From contig JAFZAH010000055.1 in assembly GCA_017548275.1 (NCBI GenBank), positions 61,949 through 125,948 of the forward strand: DNA of 64,000 bases. Direction: 5' to 3'. Each line of letters starts with the position of its first letter. Within the stretch, counting starts at the first letter, position 1. The notes under the pieces were generated by a model that had not been told where the DNA came from, searched no databases, and saw only the letters and a program-made list of their open reading frames with translations. Shown here one piece after another: positions 8,359-17,288 of this stretch. Origin of the DNA: Prevotella sp. GTDB lineage: Bacteria; Bacteroidota; Bacteroidia; Bacteroidales; Bacteroidaceae. Made by a program: the position numbers and the translations under genes.

Positions 8359-11300
8359 CTATTTATTTAAATCCTTTTTTTCATCTCTCTTCGTTAGCGC
8401 TATGTTCGCTAAACATACAGCGTATTCTGTTTCAGAATCCTGAGGTCGCCAAGCCACCGTGTAACTCACCTTTGCACTTGTCACTTCATAGCCCTTATCA
8501 GTCCACACCTTTAATTTGTCTTTTCCTGATGCTGATAGTGCAATGATATTGATTCTTTGGTCATTAAGCAAGAAGCCATCTTGGTATTGGAGACTATCAC
8601 CACTTCTAAGTCGAAGAATTATGTCTTTGCGCCCCTTGAAAAAATTGAGGATAACATCATGCATATTCAATGCTATCGATATTGACGAATACTCAACTGG
8701 AGGATTCGGCACAAGATAAAGGTTTCGCTTCGCACGAGTAAGTCCAACGTAATAGGCTCGCATATCATTGATGTCTCTCCCATCAGGAACAGGTGACAAG
8801 AGATAAACGGTATCGAATTCGCGCCCCTTTGCTTTGTGAATGGTGCTTACGAAAATGGTGTTATCAGCAGCAGCAATAAAATCTTCTATGTTCGACTCAA
8901 AGATGTATTCTCTTAAATCGCTACGATAATAAACTTGGCGAGTTGCTTCAAAATCGGCAAAGAAATGCTTCATGACACATAAACAAGTACTTGATGCGTA
9001 AGCATCGAGCGTACGTTGTTTTGCCTCCTGCCACCTCTCTTTTGAGATAGATATTTCATTCCTACCAAGTTGTTTGAGGAAATAGCGTACTTCAGCAAGA
9101 TTGCCAAAGCGGAATCCGCCCATCGATTGTGCAATAGTAGCATGCACACCTCTTTGTTCTATTTCGTAAGCCACCTGCATTGTTTCTTCATTAGTACGAG
9201 TGAGTATAGCAGTACTTCCTTGGACTTTTATTTCGGCATCAAGAAATGATTTCAACTTCATCACTTTACCCTCTTTGCCTGTAGCCGACTTAATAAGGGC
9301 TCGTTTCATTCGGCCAGGAATACGCTGAACGAATCGATTGGCGCAGTTAACAACGGCCTTCGAAGAACGATAGTTGTCTGTCATCTCGTACATCTTAGCA
9401 CCTTCTTGGTTTACTAGCGATTGCATATATCTGGAATCTGAGCCGCGGAATGCGTAGATATTCTGGTCATCATCGCCTACTGCAATCACACGCATCTCTT
9501 CATTCTGCTGCATCAGCGCCTTTACTAATCGGAAGTCATCTTCTCCCATATCCTGTGCTTCGTCGATAACCAGTACGCTCTTGGCTATCTTCGACTGCTC
9601 AACCTCGCCGTTTTCAATCATCTCAGCAGCTCGTCGCACAACATCTTTTGCCTCATCAAGATTTCCTTGTCTGCCTATCAGATCAAAACTGTAGGAATGG
9701 AATGTCTTGATGTCCACATAGTGTGCGGCTTCGCTAACCAAATCTATGAGCCGTTTCTTGAATTCAGTAGCCGCAGCTCTTGAGAATGTCAACATCAAAA
9801 GTTGTTCATGCTTAACGTCCTCAAGCAATAGCAGTGAAGCGAGTTTATGTACCAACACTCTCGTTTTGCCGCTGCCAGGGCCTGCAGCAACAACGATATA
9901 TTTCGACTGTTTATCATCGATAATCTCACATTGCCGAGTAGATAGTTCTCCAAAGAGTTTATTGTATTTGGCAGGCGTTATATTCTGGTCAATTTGCACA
10001 CGTCGTTCTTCCTTGAAATACTGGTTGATGAATTTGCGGAAGTCCAATGTGAAGTAATCGTTCACAAAGCGCAGCGCTGCATCATAGTCGCGCACCATCA
10101 GGTTTGCATATTCACCAACGATATGAATCTGGCGTATGCGTTGTTTATAGAATTCATCCAACAGTCGGTATTGCTCCTTGCCATATCGGGTGCGGCGGTC
10201 AACTATACGACCTATCTGCATGGTATTATAGATTACAATGAATCCGCCTTCAATCTTCATCAGTTCTGTCTTCGTGAGGTAAAGCAGAGCCTCCTCAATG
10301 TCTGCAATGGTGGGCTTTTTTTGCTCCACGAACATTGTTCCTTGTTGGCTGGCAATAAACTGATTGAGAAGTTCAACGATTGAGAAGTTAACAAGCGTCA
10401 TATCTTTGCCGGGATCTCTGCTGGCATTAAGTGTATTAACAATAAACCGACAAATGTCCACGCGACGTTCAAAGCGGGCCAGCGTAACTTCCTTTGAAGC
10501 TTGGAGACGAACACTCACACTATCGTTAAAGCCATGTTCATGTTTGTGAATATAGCCTTTTATCGACAGGAAATGGAACAACATCCTCAGACGCTTAATG
10601 TTTGAATAGGTAAGACCTGCTTTTTGCGCCTCCTCATTCAGTTCTTTATAGTTGATTCTTTGTGCTTCCTCGCCAAATCGCTGCAAAAGGAATTGTTCTA
10701 ACTTTAAGATAATGTCAAGATTGCGTTGGGATGTGCTTTTGGATATCCATGCTTGCATATCGCGACTGTCTGCCAACAAGCCATCTTGACGCATCAAGTT
10801 AATGTTTCTGATAACAGTTGCTTTGCTCATCCCAAGGATGTCTGCCAGATAGTCAACACGACTCTCGGATTCAGCACCTCGACCTTCTGCAGTAGCACGA
10901 GCACTGATCAACGATTTGATGATACGTGCAGCTTCCTCACGCGACTGTTCATCAAAGAGTGGAGAGACTGTCAATTTACGACGTGCCTCATCCATATTCT
11001 TTACAGCGATACCTGTCGCAAAGACATGAGGAGAATTACTACCTCGTTGTATGAATCCGGCATCCTCCAATGCTGCGATAGCTGCCTTAACGCGAGTCTC
11101 TATGGCTTCCACCTCCTCGCCCCATCCAGCCTGACGAGCAATATCCAGTGGTGAACAACTTACCTTATCTCGTTTTGCCGTGAGGTCCTTGATGGCTTTC
11201 CAAACCTGCTGTATCTCGCTAATACTTAGCTTCGTTTGATTCAGAAGTATGAAATGCTTATCAAGGTCGCTATCAGAATACAAGACATAACATTCAGCCT

Positions 11301-13071
11301 GCATCTCTGGGTCCCGTCCTGCACGACCAGCCTCCTGCACATAGTTCTCCAACGAATCGCTAATGTTGTAGTGAACAACCATCCCTACATCTTTCTTATC
11401 AACACCCATACCAAATGCAGAAGTTGCCACAATCACCTGCGCTTCTCCACTCATAAAGGCGTTCTGATTCTTTACCTTTTCCGCTGCTTCCATCTTACCG
11501 TTAAATGGCAATGCTCGTATACCGTCACTTGTCAAATGTTGGGCTAATTCACGAGTTCGTCGTGTACGTGACACATATACTATAGAGGGACAGTTATGGC
11601 CGAGTATCAGCGAGCGCAACAGGTTGTATTTCTCGTCGGCAGTATCTGCATGGAGTACGGAATAACGCAGATTCTTTCTTTCAGCATTGGCCGCAAAAAC
11701 CTTTAGTTCTAAACCAAGCTTTGCTCTGAAGTAATCACAAATATCACTGATTACTTTTTGTTTTGCCGTTGCCGTAAAACAGGAAACCGCAATCGGACGG
11801 CTGAGCTGCTTCTTTTCTTGCAGTTCACGGATGAAGTCGCCAATATAGAGATAATCCACACGGAAGTCGTGGCCCCATGCTGAGAAGCAGTGTGCCTCGT
11901 CAATAACAAACCGCACTACGTTGCGACTCAACAACAGTCTTTCGATAGTCTTACTGCGCAGCATCTCAGGGGAAATGTAGAGCAGGTTGGCCATACCATC
12001 AGCCACTTGCTGGATAGCTGCGGCCCGTTCAATAGGGTCAAGCAATCCATTGATGGTTACAGCCTCACTAATGCCACGAGCCGCTAAGTTATCAACCTGG
12101 TCTTTCATGAGCGACTGCAAAGGCGAAATAACCACTGTCAAACCATGCGTGTTTCGTCCTACCATCAATGCCGGCAATTGGAAAGTAAGGCTCTTGCCGC
12201 CTCCCGTCGGGAATATCGTCAGCAACGACTCTTCCCTAATGGCTGCTTCTACGGCTTGCTGCTGCATCGGTATGTCATCGAAGGTGCGGAACTCATCATA
12301 TCCAAAGAATTCCTTCAGTCCATTGTGAGCATCCAAACGGCTATAGCAATAATCACAATCTCCACACGAGGTATTACACAGCAGGTTCATCACATTGACG
12401 ACCTGAGGATAGTTTCGTATCACCCAAGCGGGAGTGATTGAGAAGATATCATCAGCACCAATCACAGCCAAGCAATATGCCAGCTCTATAGGATATTGTC
12501 TGGCCAATGTGTCGAAATCAGCATGACTACAGACTTTGTTTTCAAACTCCTTAAGAATCAATAGGCTCCAATCGGGTTGAGTTTTCAGGATTTTGCCCAA
12601 CCAAGATTGTTGCTTAGTCAAGGTGTAGTTTATATATTTGAAGAACCCTCCAAACTGTTCTGTATCAGAAAGCAGTTGATAGTAGATTTCTTGTCTATAA
12701 GACGACAATTGATTCCATGCGGCAACTTCGTCATTCAACAAGTCACGAGCCTTCATCGAGTCATTGACTGGATTATTCAGTTCATCCACTTGCAATTTGT
12801 CATCCTTCACCAAATGGTGATAAGGTCGTTTGGGGAACAGCAATGGCGAAAGGAACAGCGTGTCAACAATCGTAGGATTACTCCTCAAAGCCGTATATTT
12901 CAGGTCATGATTGATGATGTTATGTCCACAAACTATGTCGCATCTTGACACAAAGGCATCGAAGTCGGCTTTGGAATGGGAGTGCAGAACTGCACCATCC
13001 TCCCTGACTGCTCCGTAATCCGCCACCTTCTTCGTCTGCGGATTTACCTCCGTATCAATGAATGCTATCAT
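8359..13071 (-). CDS. Fused 3'-5' exonuclease-like / RecQ helicase / UvrD-type helicase
   Basis: A 1570-aa multidomain DNA-processing protein. Residues 1-190 resemble a DnaQ/RNase-T fold exonuclease (FIDTEVNP with D6/E8). A four-cysteine cluster follows (C232, C236, C239, C242). A RecQ superfamily-2 helicase begins at about 265 (Walker A FPTGGGKS near 287; IDEAHCFSAWGHDFR; motif VI QEAGRAGRD). Winged-helix-like sequence lies at about 720-790. A superfamily-1 UvrD/Rep helicase starts near 1064 (AAGPGSGKTR; VIDEAQDMGEDD; GDDDQNIYAFRGSD; GLTRAKRNLYLV). Both helicase modules keep their ATPase motifs. It stands alone and is more A+T-rich than its neighbours. Such fusions may act in recombination repair or defence; which is not shown. 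Confidence 0.85.
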   Translation of the reverse strand: MIAFIDTEVNPQTKKVADYGAVREDGAVLHSHSKADFDAFVSRCDIVCGHNIINHDLKYTALRSNPTIVDTLFLSPLLFPKRPYHHLVKDDKLQVDELNNPVNDSMKARDLLNDEVAAWNQLSSYRQEIYYQLLSDTEQFGGFFKYINYTLTKQQSWLGKILKTQPDWSLLILKEFENKVCSHADFDTLARQYPIELAYCLAVIGADDIFSITPAWVIRNYPQVVNVMNLLCNTSCGDCDYCYSRLDAHNGLKEFFGYDEFRTFDDIPMQQQAVEAAIREESLLTIFPTGGGKSLTFQLPALMVGRNTHGLTVVISPLQSLMKDQVDNLAARGISEAVTINGLLDPIERAAAIQQVADGMANLLYISPEMLRSKTIERLLLSRNVVRFVIDEAHCFSAWGHDFRVDYLYIGDFIRELQEKKQLSRPIAVSCFTATAKQKVISDICDYFRAKLGLELKVFAANAERKNLRYSVLHADTADEKYNLLRSLILGHNCPSIVYVSRTRRTRELAQHLTSDGIRALPFNGKMEAAEKVKNQNAFMSGEAQVIVATSAFGMGVDKKDVGMVVHYNISDSLENYVQEAGRAGRDPEMQAECYVLYSDSDLDKHFILLNQTKLSISEIQQVWKAIKDLTAKRDKVSCSPLDIARQAGWGEEVEAIETRVKAAIAALEDAGFIQRGSNSPHVFATGIAVKNMDEARRKLTVSPLFDEQSREEAARIIKSLISARATAEGRGAESESRVDYLADILGMSKATVIRNINLMRQDGLLADSRDMQAWISKSTSQRNLDIILKLEQFLLQRFGEEAQRINYKELNEEAQKAGLTYSNIKRLRMLFHFLSIKGYIHKHEHGFNDSVSVRLQASKEVTLARFERRVDICRFIVNTLNASRDPGKDMTLVNFSIVELLNQFIASQQGTMFVEQKKPTIADIEEALLYLTKTELMKIEGGFIVIYNTMQIGRIVDRRTRYGKEQYRLLDEFYKQRIRQIHIVGEYANLMVRDYDAALRFVNDYFTLDFRKFINQYFKEERRVQIDQNITPAKYNKLFGELSTRQCEIIDDKQSKYIVVAAGPGSGKTRVLVHKLASLLLLEDVKHEQLLMLTFSRAAATEFKKRLIDLVSEAAHYVDIKTFHSYSFDLIGRQGNLDEAKDVVRRAAEMIENGEVEQSKIAKSVLVIDEAQDMGEDDFRLVKALMQQNEEMRVIAVGDDDQNIYAFRGSDSRYMQSLVNQEGAKMYEMTDNYRSSKAVVNCANRFVQRIPGRMKRALIKSATGKEGKVMKLKSFLDAEIKVQGSTAILTRTNEETMQVAYEIEQRGVHATIAQSMGGFRFGNLAEVRYFLKQLGRNEISISKERWQEAKQRTLDAYASSTCLCVMKHFFADFEATRQVYYRSDLREYIFESNIEDFIAAADNTIFVSTIHKAKGREFDTVYLLSPVPDGRDINDMRAYYVGLTRAKRNLYLVPNPPVEYSSISIALNMHDVILNFFKGRKDIILRLRSGDSLQYQDGFLLNDQRINIIALSASGKDKLKVWTDKGYEVTSAKVSYTVAWRPQDSETEYAVCLANIALTKRDEKKDLNK

Positions 13072-13171
13072 ATCCTTTTGTTAATTATATGCTATTGATC
13101 ATTGAAAAAGTATAAGAAATCTGCTTTTCATACTACCCGGGCAACGACTTCGTTTACCTTGTTATCTGCAT

Positions 13172-14485
13172 TTACAAATCCCTGACCAACACCGTTTTCA
13201 GTTCTTTATAATAATTGTTTCTGATTTGGAGAACCTTCCGCCACAGATTGCCGTCCAGTTGCGACACCAGCACCTTGGGTTTCCATTTCCCTTGGCACTC
13301 CAGTTTATCGACCATCATGCCGAGGGTGATGTTGTTGGTGCCCATGGACGGCTGATAGATGGTGTCCTCCTCTTGATATGACCCGCTGACGTTGATGAGT
13401 CCCGCCTCTTGCAACTGTTTCAACAGTTCGGTGGCCACCCCTATGGGCAGTCCCGACAACTCCTTCAGTTGTCTGACGCTGCAAGCCTGCTCGCCGTTAT
13501 AATGCCGCTTGCAGATGATGCTGAGCAGCAGTGCCGACATAATCATCTGGTGATGGTGGCTGATTTCCTTCACATCATGCTCGAACGCCATATCCTTCAG
13601 ATGCTGTCTGACGTAGCACATCTGCGCCCCGATGAGACAGATGGTCCACGATATCTGCAACCACAACATGAAGAGAGGCAGCGCAGCAAACGACCCGTAG
13701 ATGGCGTTATAACTGGACACCCACATCTGCGAATGGATATAGAAGAGTTGGAGCATCTGCATGGCCACACCCGCAATGATGCCGGGGATGATGGCGAATT
13801 TCCATTTCACCTTCGTGTTGGGCATATAGACATAGAGCAGGATAAACGCCAGCGACCAGATGACATACGGCACCAACCCCACGATGACTTTGATGACAGG
13901 CGCCACGAAGATGATTTCTTTCAGGCTGTCGGAGATGGTGGCAAAGACCACCGAAACGCCCGAAGTGACGATGATGACAATGGGCAAGAGGAAGAACACC
14001 GCCGTGTAATTGATGATGGAGCGCCCCCATGTCCTCGGTTTATCCACCCCCCAGATGTCGTTGAAACTCTCTTCGATGGTGGTGGTCAGCAGGATGACGG
14101 TCACGAGCATGAACACCAATCCCACACCGAGGATGATGCCGCTTTGCGCATGGACAAGGTAGGAATTGACGAAGCCGATGATGGATTCTGCCACCTGTGG
14201 TTGTGACTCCAGCGAGTCGCGGAACCAGTCTTCTATATAAATGGAAAAGTTAAAGCCCCGGGCCACCGCGAAGATAACCGCAGCGATGGGAACGATGGCA
14301 AGCAACGTGGAATAGGTCAGTGCCGCCGCCATACGGAAGAGCCTGTTCGTGAAAAAAGCCTTGACCGTGAGAATGGTCACCTTGACCATATTCACCAAGG
14401 CCCGTTTCCACCAAGGCAGCTGTTCATCCTTGATGCGCCATATGTCCTTTTGGAAGAAGGAGATGATTTTATTGAACCATTCCAT
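13172..14485 (-). CDS. YihY/BrkB-family inner membrane protein
   Basis: A 437-aa protein with about six hydrophobic membrane segments between residues 45 and 300 (for example LTYSTLLAIVPIAAVIFAVA and IVTSGVSVVFA), typical of the YihY/UPF0761 family once misnamed RNase BN. A soluble C-terminal domain of roughly 130 residues follows (REISHHHQ-like start, LKELSGLPIGVATELLKQL), which looks like a winged-helix domain and is usual in the Bacteroidota members. The function of the family is unclear (transport or envelope). It marks the left border of the accessory island. Confidence 0.88.
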   Translation of the reverse strand: MEWFNKIISFFQKDIWRIKDEQLPWWKRALVNMVKVTILTVKAFFTNRLFRMAAALTYSTLLAIVPIAAVIFAVARGFNFSIYIEDWFRDSLESQPQVAESIIGFVNSYLVHAQSGIILGVGLVFMLVTVILLTTTIEESFNDIWGVDKPRTWGRSIINYTAVFFLLPIVIIVTSGVSVVFATISDSLKEIIFVAPVIKVIVGLVPYVIWSLAFILLYVYMPNTKVKWKFAIIPGIIAGVAMQMLQLFYIHSQMWVSSYNAIYGSFAALPLFMLWLQISWTICLIGAQMCYVRQHLKDMAFEHDVKEISHHHQMIMSALLLSIICKRHYNGEQACSVRQLKELSGLPIGVATELLKQLQEAGLINVSGSYQEEDTIYQPSMGTNNITLGMMVDKLECQGKWKPKVLVSQLDGNLWRKVLQIRNNYYKELKTVLVRDL

Positions 14486-14912
14486 ACGACAGATGTTTTT
14501 TGTCAGCGGAAGACCAAAAACGGCCTTTCGAATGCAAAAGTAATCATAAAGTTAAAAGTATAAAAGTAAAAAGGTGAAAAAGTGACAAATCGGGTGATGT
14601 CTTATGCACGGATCCTTTTGCATTTTCAGATTTTAAAAAGTGCCGCACCCTACAATCTCGATATCTGAGGCACCGCCACGAAACCGAATGCAAAATCAGA
14701 GTACCGCAAGCCCCATGAAGAAAAAAGCGTGAAAAAACCAGCCATTTTTGCCTTCACATTTTAAAATTGGTTCTAACGAGAAGGGCAATGAGAGATTCAA
14801 AAAGTGAGAAAAAAGGCGATTTAGTGAGATTAAAAGTTAAATAGAGCGTCCTTTTGCATTCTATTTCGAGAAAAATGAGTACCTTTGTACTCAAACAATC
14901 AAAATACGTATC
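14486..14912. promoter_or_regulatory. Divergent regulatory region with four AATGCAAAA elements
   Basis: 427 bp without a gene, between the divergent yihY-like gene and the XRE regulator. A core AATGCAAAA occurs at 14529-14540 and 14685-14696, and its complement TTTTGCATT at 14615-14625 and 14851-14862: four copies in 334 bp, two in each orientation. The last lies in the probable promoter of the XRE gene. They are candidate operator sites for the XRE protein encoded just downstream. A TACTTTTG box on the minus strand (14535-14542) could be the -7 element of the yihY-like gene. Confidence 0.45.
14853..14887 (+). promoter_or_regulatory. Bacteroidota-type promoter of the island operon
   Basis: TTTG at 14853-14856 and TACCTTTG at 14880-14887 match the -33/-7 consensus (TTTG and TAnnTTTG), with a 23-nt spacer slightly longer than usual. 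The XRE start codon is 25 bp downstream of the -7 box. No other good promoter is seen until the Fic gene, so this probably drives the whole 14913-19765 gene set. Confidence 0.45.
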
Positions 14913-15128
14913 ATGGACAAAGACATCAATCGCATTAAGGTGGTTCTTGCTGAAAAGAAAAGAACGAACAAATGGTTGGCGGAACAATTGGGCTGTGCCC
15001 CAACAACAGTGTCAAAATGGTGCACCAATGTTTGCCAACCAACGATGGAGACATATCTCAAAATAGCAAAAACTCTTGAAGTTGAATTGGATGATTTGCT
15101 GAATAAAAAGTACTTTGAATCAATATAG
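14913..15128 (+). CDS. XRE-family helix-turn-helix regulator
   Basis: A 71-aa single-domain Cro/CI-type DNA-binding protein. The helix-turn-helix spans about residues 19-42 (NKWLAEQLGCAPTTVSKWC), followed by the usual KIAKTLEVELDDLL helices. It is the first gene of the island operon; the HNH gene starts 2 bp after its stop, so the two are almost certainly cotranscribed. Autoregulation through the upstream AATGCAAAA repeats is plausible but inferred. Confidence 0.85.
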   Translation: MDKDINRIKVVLAEKKRTNKWLAEQLGCAPTTVSKWCTNVCQPTMETYLKIAKTLEVELDDLLNKKYFESI

Positions 15129-15130
15129 AA

Positions 15131-16201
15131 ATGCAGATACCGCAATCCGACATACTGACCACTAACCGTCTCGGAAAGATTTTCTCGAATACGGTTGCGA
15201 CATACAAATTCTTTTGGTTTGTATCGATTATGCAGATACATGCAAAATCAGACAATCCGAGGATTGACGTGTGGGACATCGTGATTCGGATGGTTGCTAA
15301 TGCGTGGTATCCAATTCATTATTTCAGACTCTCGTTTGGCAAAAGTGATTCGCTATTTGACATTGTAATGGATTTGCAGCGAATAACACAAATTCCAATA
15401 GATGCCAATTCAGAAGTAATATTCAATGGATTAAAAGAACGGTTGGAAGACAGGCAAATTCGCAAACAATTGAACATACTTACATTAAACGTTCCCTACC
15501 GTTTCCTCCGTCCATGGATTGACACTTCTGATGACAGGGATATGGTGCGCCGTTCGCAGACGTTTGAGAATGGTTGTCTCTATTCGCTGCATAAAGAGGC
15601 TGGCGAGTTTTACATTGAGTTGAATCCTGCATGGGATGCTTATCTGCACACTCACTATAACATTCTGGTGGACTTCGCCTACTGGAATTTAACACTTTTC
15701 CTGCAAGTACGCAATCCTAACGTACCAGCCATCCCCAACAAGTTGATTCGCCCAGAGGTGAGAAACTCATTGATGAAGCAGCACAATTATTGGGACATGG
15801 TGATGAATATCGGTGGCCCCATCCATTGTATCTACACTGGCAAAGAACTGCATCCACAAGATTATGACCTCGACCACTTCATTCCTTGGAGTTTTGTCTC
15901 ACACGATTTGCTTTGGAACTTGATTCCGTCTGATGGTAGTATTAACTCGTCAAAGAGCAACAAACTGCCAGAGTTGGATTTATATCTGCCAAAATTAGCA
16001 ACTTTGCAGCATCATTCGATGCAAATCATGCTAAATGCCAACAAGGAGCCGAAGGTAATGGAGGACTTTATTTCTCTTGGCTACACGGCAAGGGAACTGG
16101 CCAACATGGACGATGTGCATTTTCGTGAACTCTACGAAAGGACGTTTAACCCCATCAATCAAATTGCCCTTAACATGGGCTTTGAAACTTGGAAATACTA
16201 A
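15131..16201 (+). CDS. HNH-endonuclease-domain protein
   Basis: A 356-aa protein with a C-terminal HNH nuclease core at about residues 235-275: CIYTGKELHP, then DLDHFIPWSF (catalytic His near 248), WNLIPSDGS (Asn) and SSKSNKLPE. The first 220 residues are an unrecognised, aromatic-rich domain that could sense or bind a target (VWDIVIRMVANAWYPIHYFR). The gene is sandwiched between XRE (2 bp) and the methyltransferase-HIT gene (5 bp). Nuclease activity is inferred from the motif. Its place in the operon suggests it is the DNA-cutting component of a defence or conflict system. Confidence 0.8.
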   Translation: MQIPQSDILTTNRLGKIFSNTVATYKFFWFVSIMQIHAKSDNPRIDVWDIVIRMVANAWYPIHYFRLSFGKSDSLFDIVMDLQRITQIPIDANSEVIFNGLKERLEDRQIRKQLNILTLNVPYRFLRPWIDTSDDRDMVRRSQTFENGCLYSLHKEAGEFYIELNPAWDAYLHTHYNILVDFAYWNLTLFLQVRNPNVPAIPNKLIRPEVRNSLMKQHNYWDMVMNIGGPIHCIYTGKELHPQDYDLDHFIPWSFVSHDLLWNLIPSDGSINSSKSNKLPELDLYLPKLATLQHHSMQIMLNANKEPKVMEDFISLGYTARELANMDDVHFRELYERTFNPINQIALNMGFETWKY

Positions 16202-16206
16202 TCACT

Positions 16207-17136
16207 ATGGAACCCGAGAAGATTAACCACCCATATCTGACGGCAATTAAACGCACTGATATCTCCGTGCCGACAAGATACCTGCTTCAGCATAACCTGC
16301 TGAAAGGGAAGATTCTCGATTTTGGTTGTGGCTTTGGTTTTGATACAGATGAGTTGAAGAAACAAGGGTACGACATTGTGGGGTACGACTATTATTATCG
16401 TCCTGATTATCCTGAAGGCAAGTTCGATACCATCATCTGCAACTACGTGCTGAATGTGTTGGAGCCTTATGCGCAGGCAGAAGTATTGATGAACGTCACC
16501 AATCTGCTCTCACCAAAGGGTACTGCTTATTTTGCCGTTCGCAGAGACCTGACAGAAGAAGGCTTTCGCCTCCATGCCATACACAAGCAATGGACGTATC
16601 AATGCAACGTCCGACTGCCCTACAAGAGCCTCGTTGCCAATAAGAGTTACGAGTTGTATCAGTACAATCACTTCAACAAATTGCCCCGCAAGGAGGGCGA
16701 AAAGTGTCCTTTCTGCAAATTGTCTCGCCGCGTTGAAATCATCTGCGAGACGGCTACTTGTGTCGCTTTCTATGATGGTTATCCAGTATCGCCAGGGCAT
16801 GCGCTCATCATTCCGAAACGTCATGTTGCTTCATACTTCGACCTTACTAACCATGAACGTGAGGCTATGAATGTCGTGCTGCAATATGTCAAGCAAAAGG
16901 TGGATGAACGTTTTCATCCTGATGGGTATAATGTCGGTATCAATATTGGCGAACATGCCGGACAATCCGTATTCCATTGCCACATGCATCTGATTCCAAG
17001 ATATAAGGGTGATGTGGCTAATCCTAAAGGCGGAGTGCGTGGGGTGATTCCCTCAAAGCAGAGTTACTCAGTGAAAAAGAGGCCGGAGAAACCCTCAACG
17101 AGCACAAAGAACGACATAAAACAAGACGAAATATGA
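16207..17136 (+). CDS. Methyltransferase-HIT fusion protein
   Basis: 309 aa with two domains. A class I SAM-dependent methyltransferase-like domain comes first (motif I LDFGCGFGFD at about 37-46; FDTIICNYVLNVLEP). A HIT-family nucleotide hydrolase/transferase follows, with the histidine triad HCHMHLIP at about 257-264, preceded by CPFCKLSR. The ATG at 16207 is chosen over a TTG at 16189 that overlaps the HNH gene. HIT domains hydrolyse dinucleotide or AMP-linked substrates. Fusion to a methyltransferase suggests modification and turnover of a nucleotide or nucleotidylated molecule, but the substrate is unknown. The stop overlaps the start of the next small ORF (ATGA). Confidence 0.85.
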   Translation: MEPEKINHPYLTAIKRTDISVPTRYLLQHNLLKGKILDFGCGFGFDTDELKKQGYDIVGYDYYYRPDYPEGKFDTIICNYVLNVLEPYAQAEVLMNVTNLLSPKGTAYFAVRRDLTEEGFRLHAIHKQWTYQCNVRLPYKSLVANKSYELYQYNHFNKLPRKEGEKCPFCKLSRRVEIICETATCVAFYDGYPVSPGHALIIPKRHVASYFDLTNHEREAMNVVLQYVKQKVDERFHPDGYNVGINIGEHAGQSVFHCHMHLIPRYKGDVANPKGGVRGVIPSKQSYSVKKRPEKPSTSTKNDIKQDEI

Positions 17137-17252
17137 CCAACGAGCACAAAGACATCTACTTCGCCTACCAGCGTGACCTCAAGACCACGCCCAGCGACAG
17201 GCGGGAGAAGCCGAGGCAGCAGGGGGATGAGGGGAGGTATAGGATGGAATAA
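17133..17252 (+). CDS. Overlapping 39-aa ORF, unknown
   Basis: This ORF starts within the ATGA overlap with the methyltransferase-HIT stop and encodes a highly charged 39-residue peptide (MTNEHKDIYFAYQRDLKTTP at its start, ending GDEGRYRME). The overlap favours coupled translation. Its second half is markedly more G+C-rich (CAGGCGGGAGAAGCCGAGG) than the rest of the island. It may be a small regulator or antitoxin, or the decayed start of a lost gene. I recognise no family. Confidence 0.4.
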   Translation: MTNEHKDIYFAYQRDLKTTPSDRREKPRQQGDEGRYRME

Positions 17253-17288
17253 AGTATTGGTCATAGTACGCACAAATAATAATGAAAG

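Noticed and set aside
8359-13071. Two separate genes (recQ and uvrD) joined by a missed stop
   Set aside because: The frame is continuous for 1570 codons with no stop or repeat at the junction, and the linker is ordinary coding sequence.
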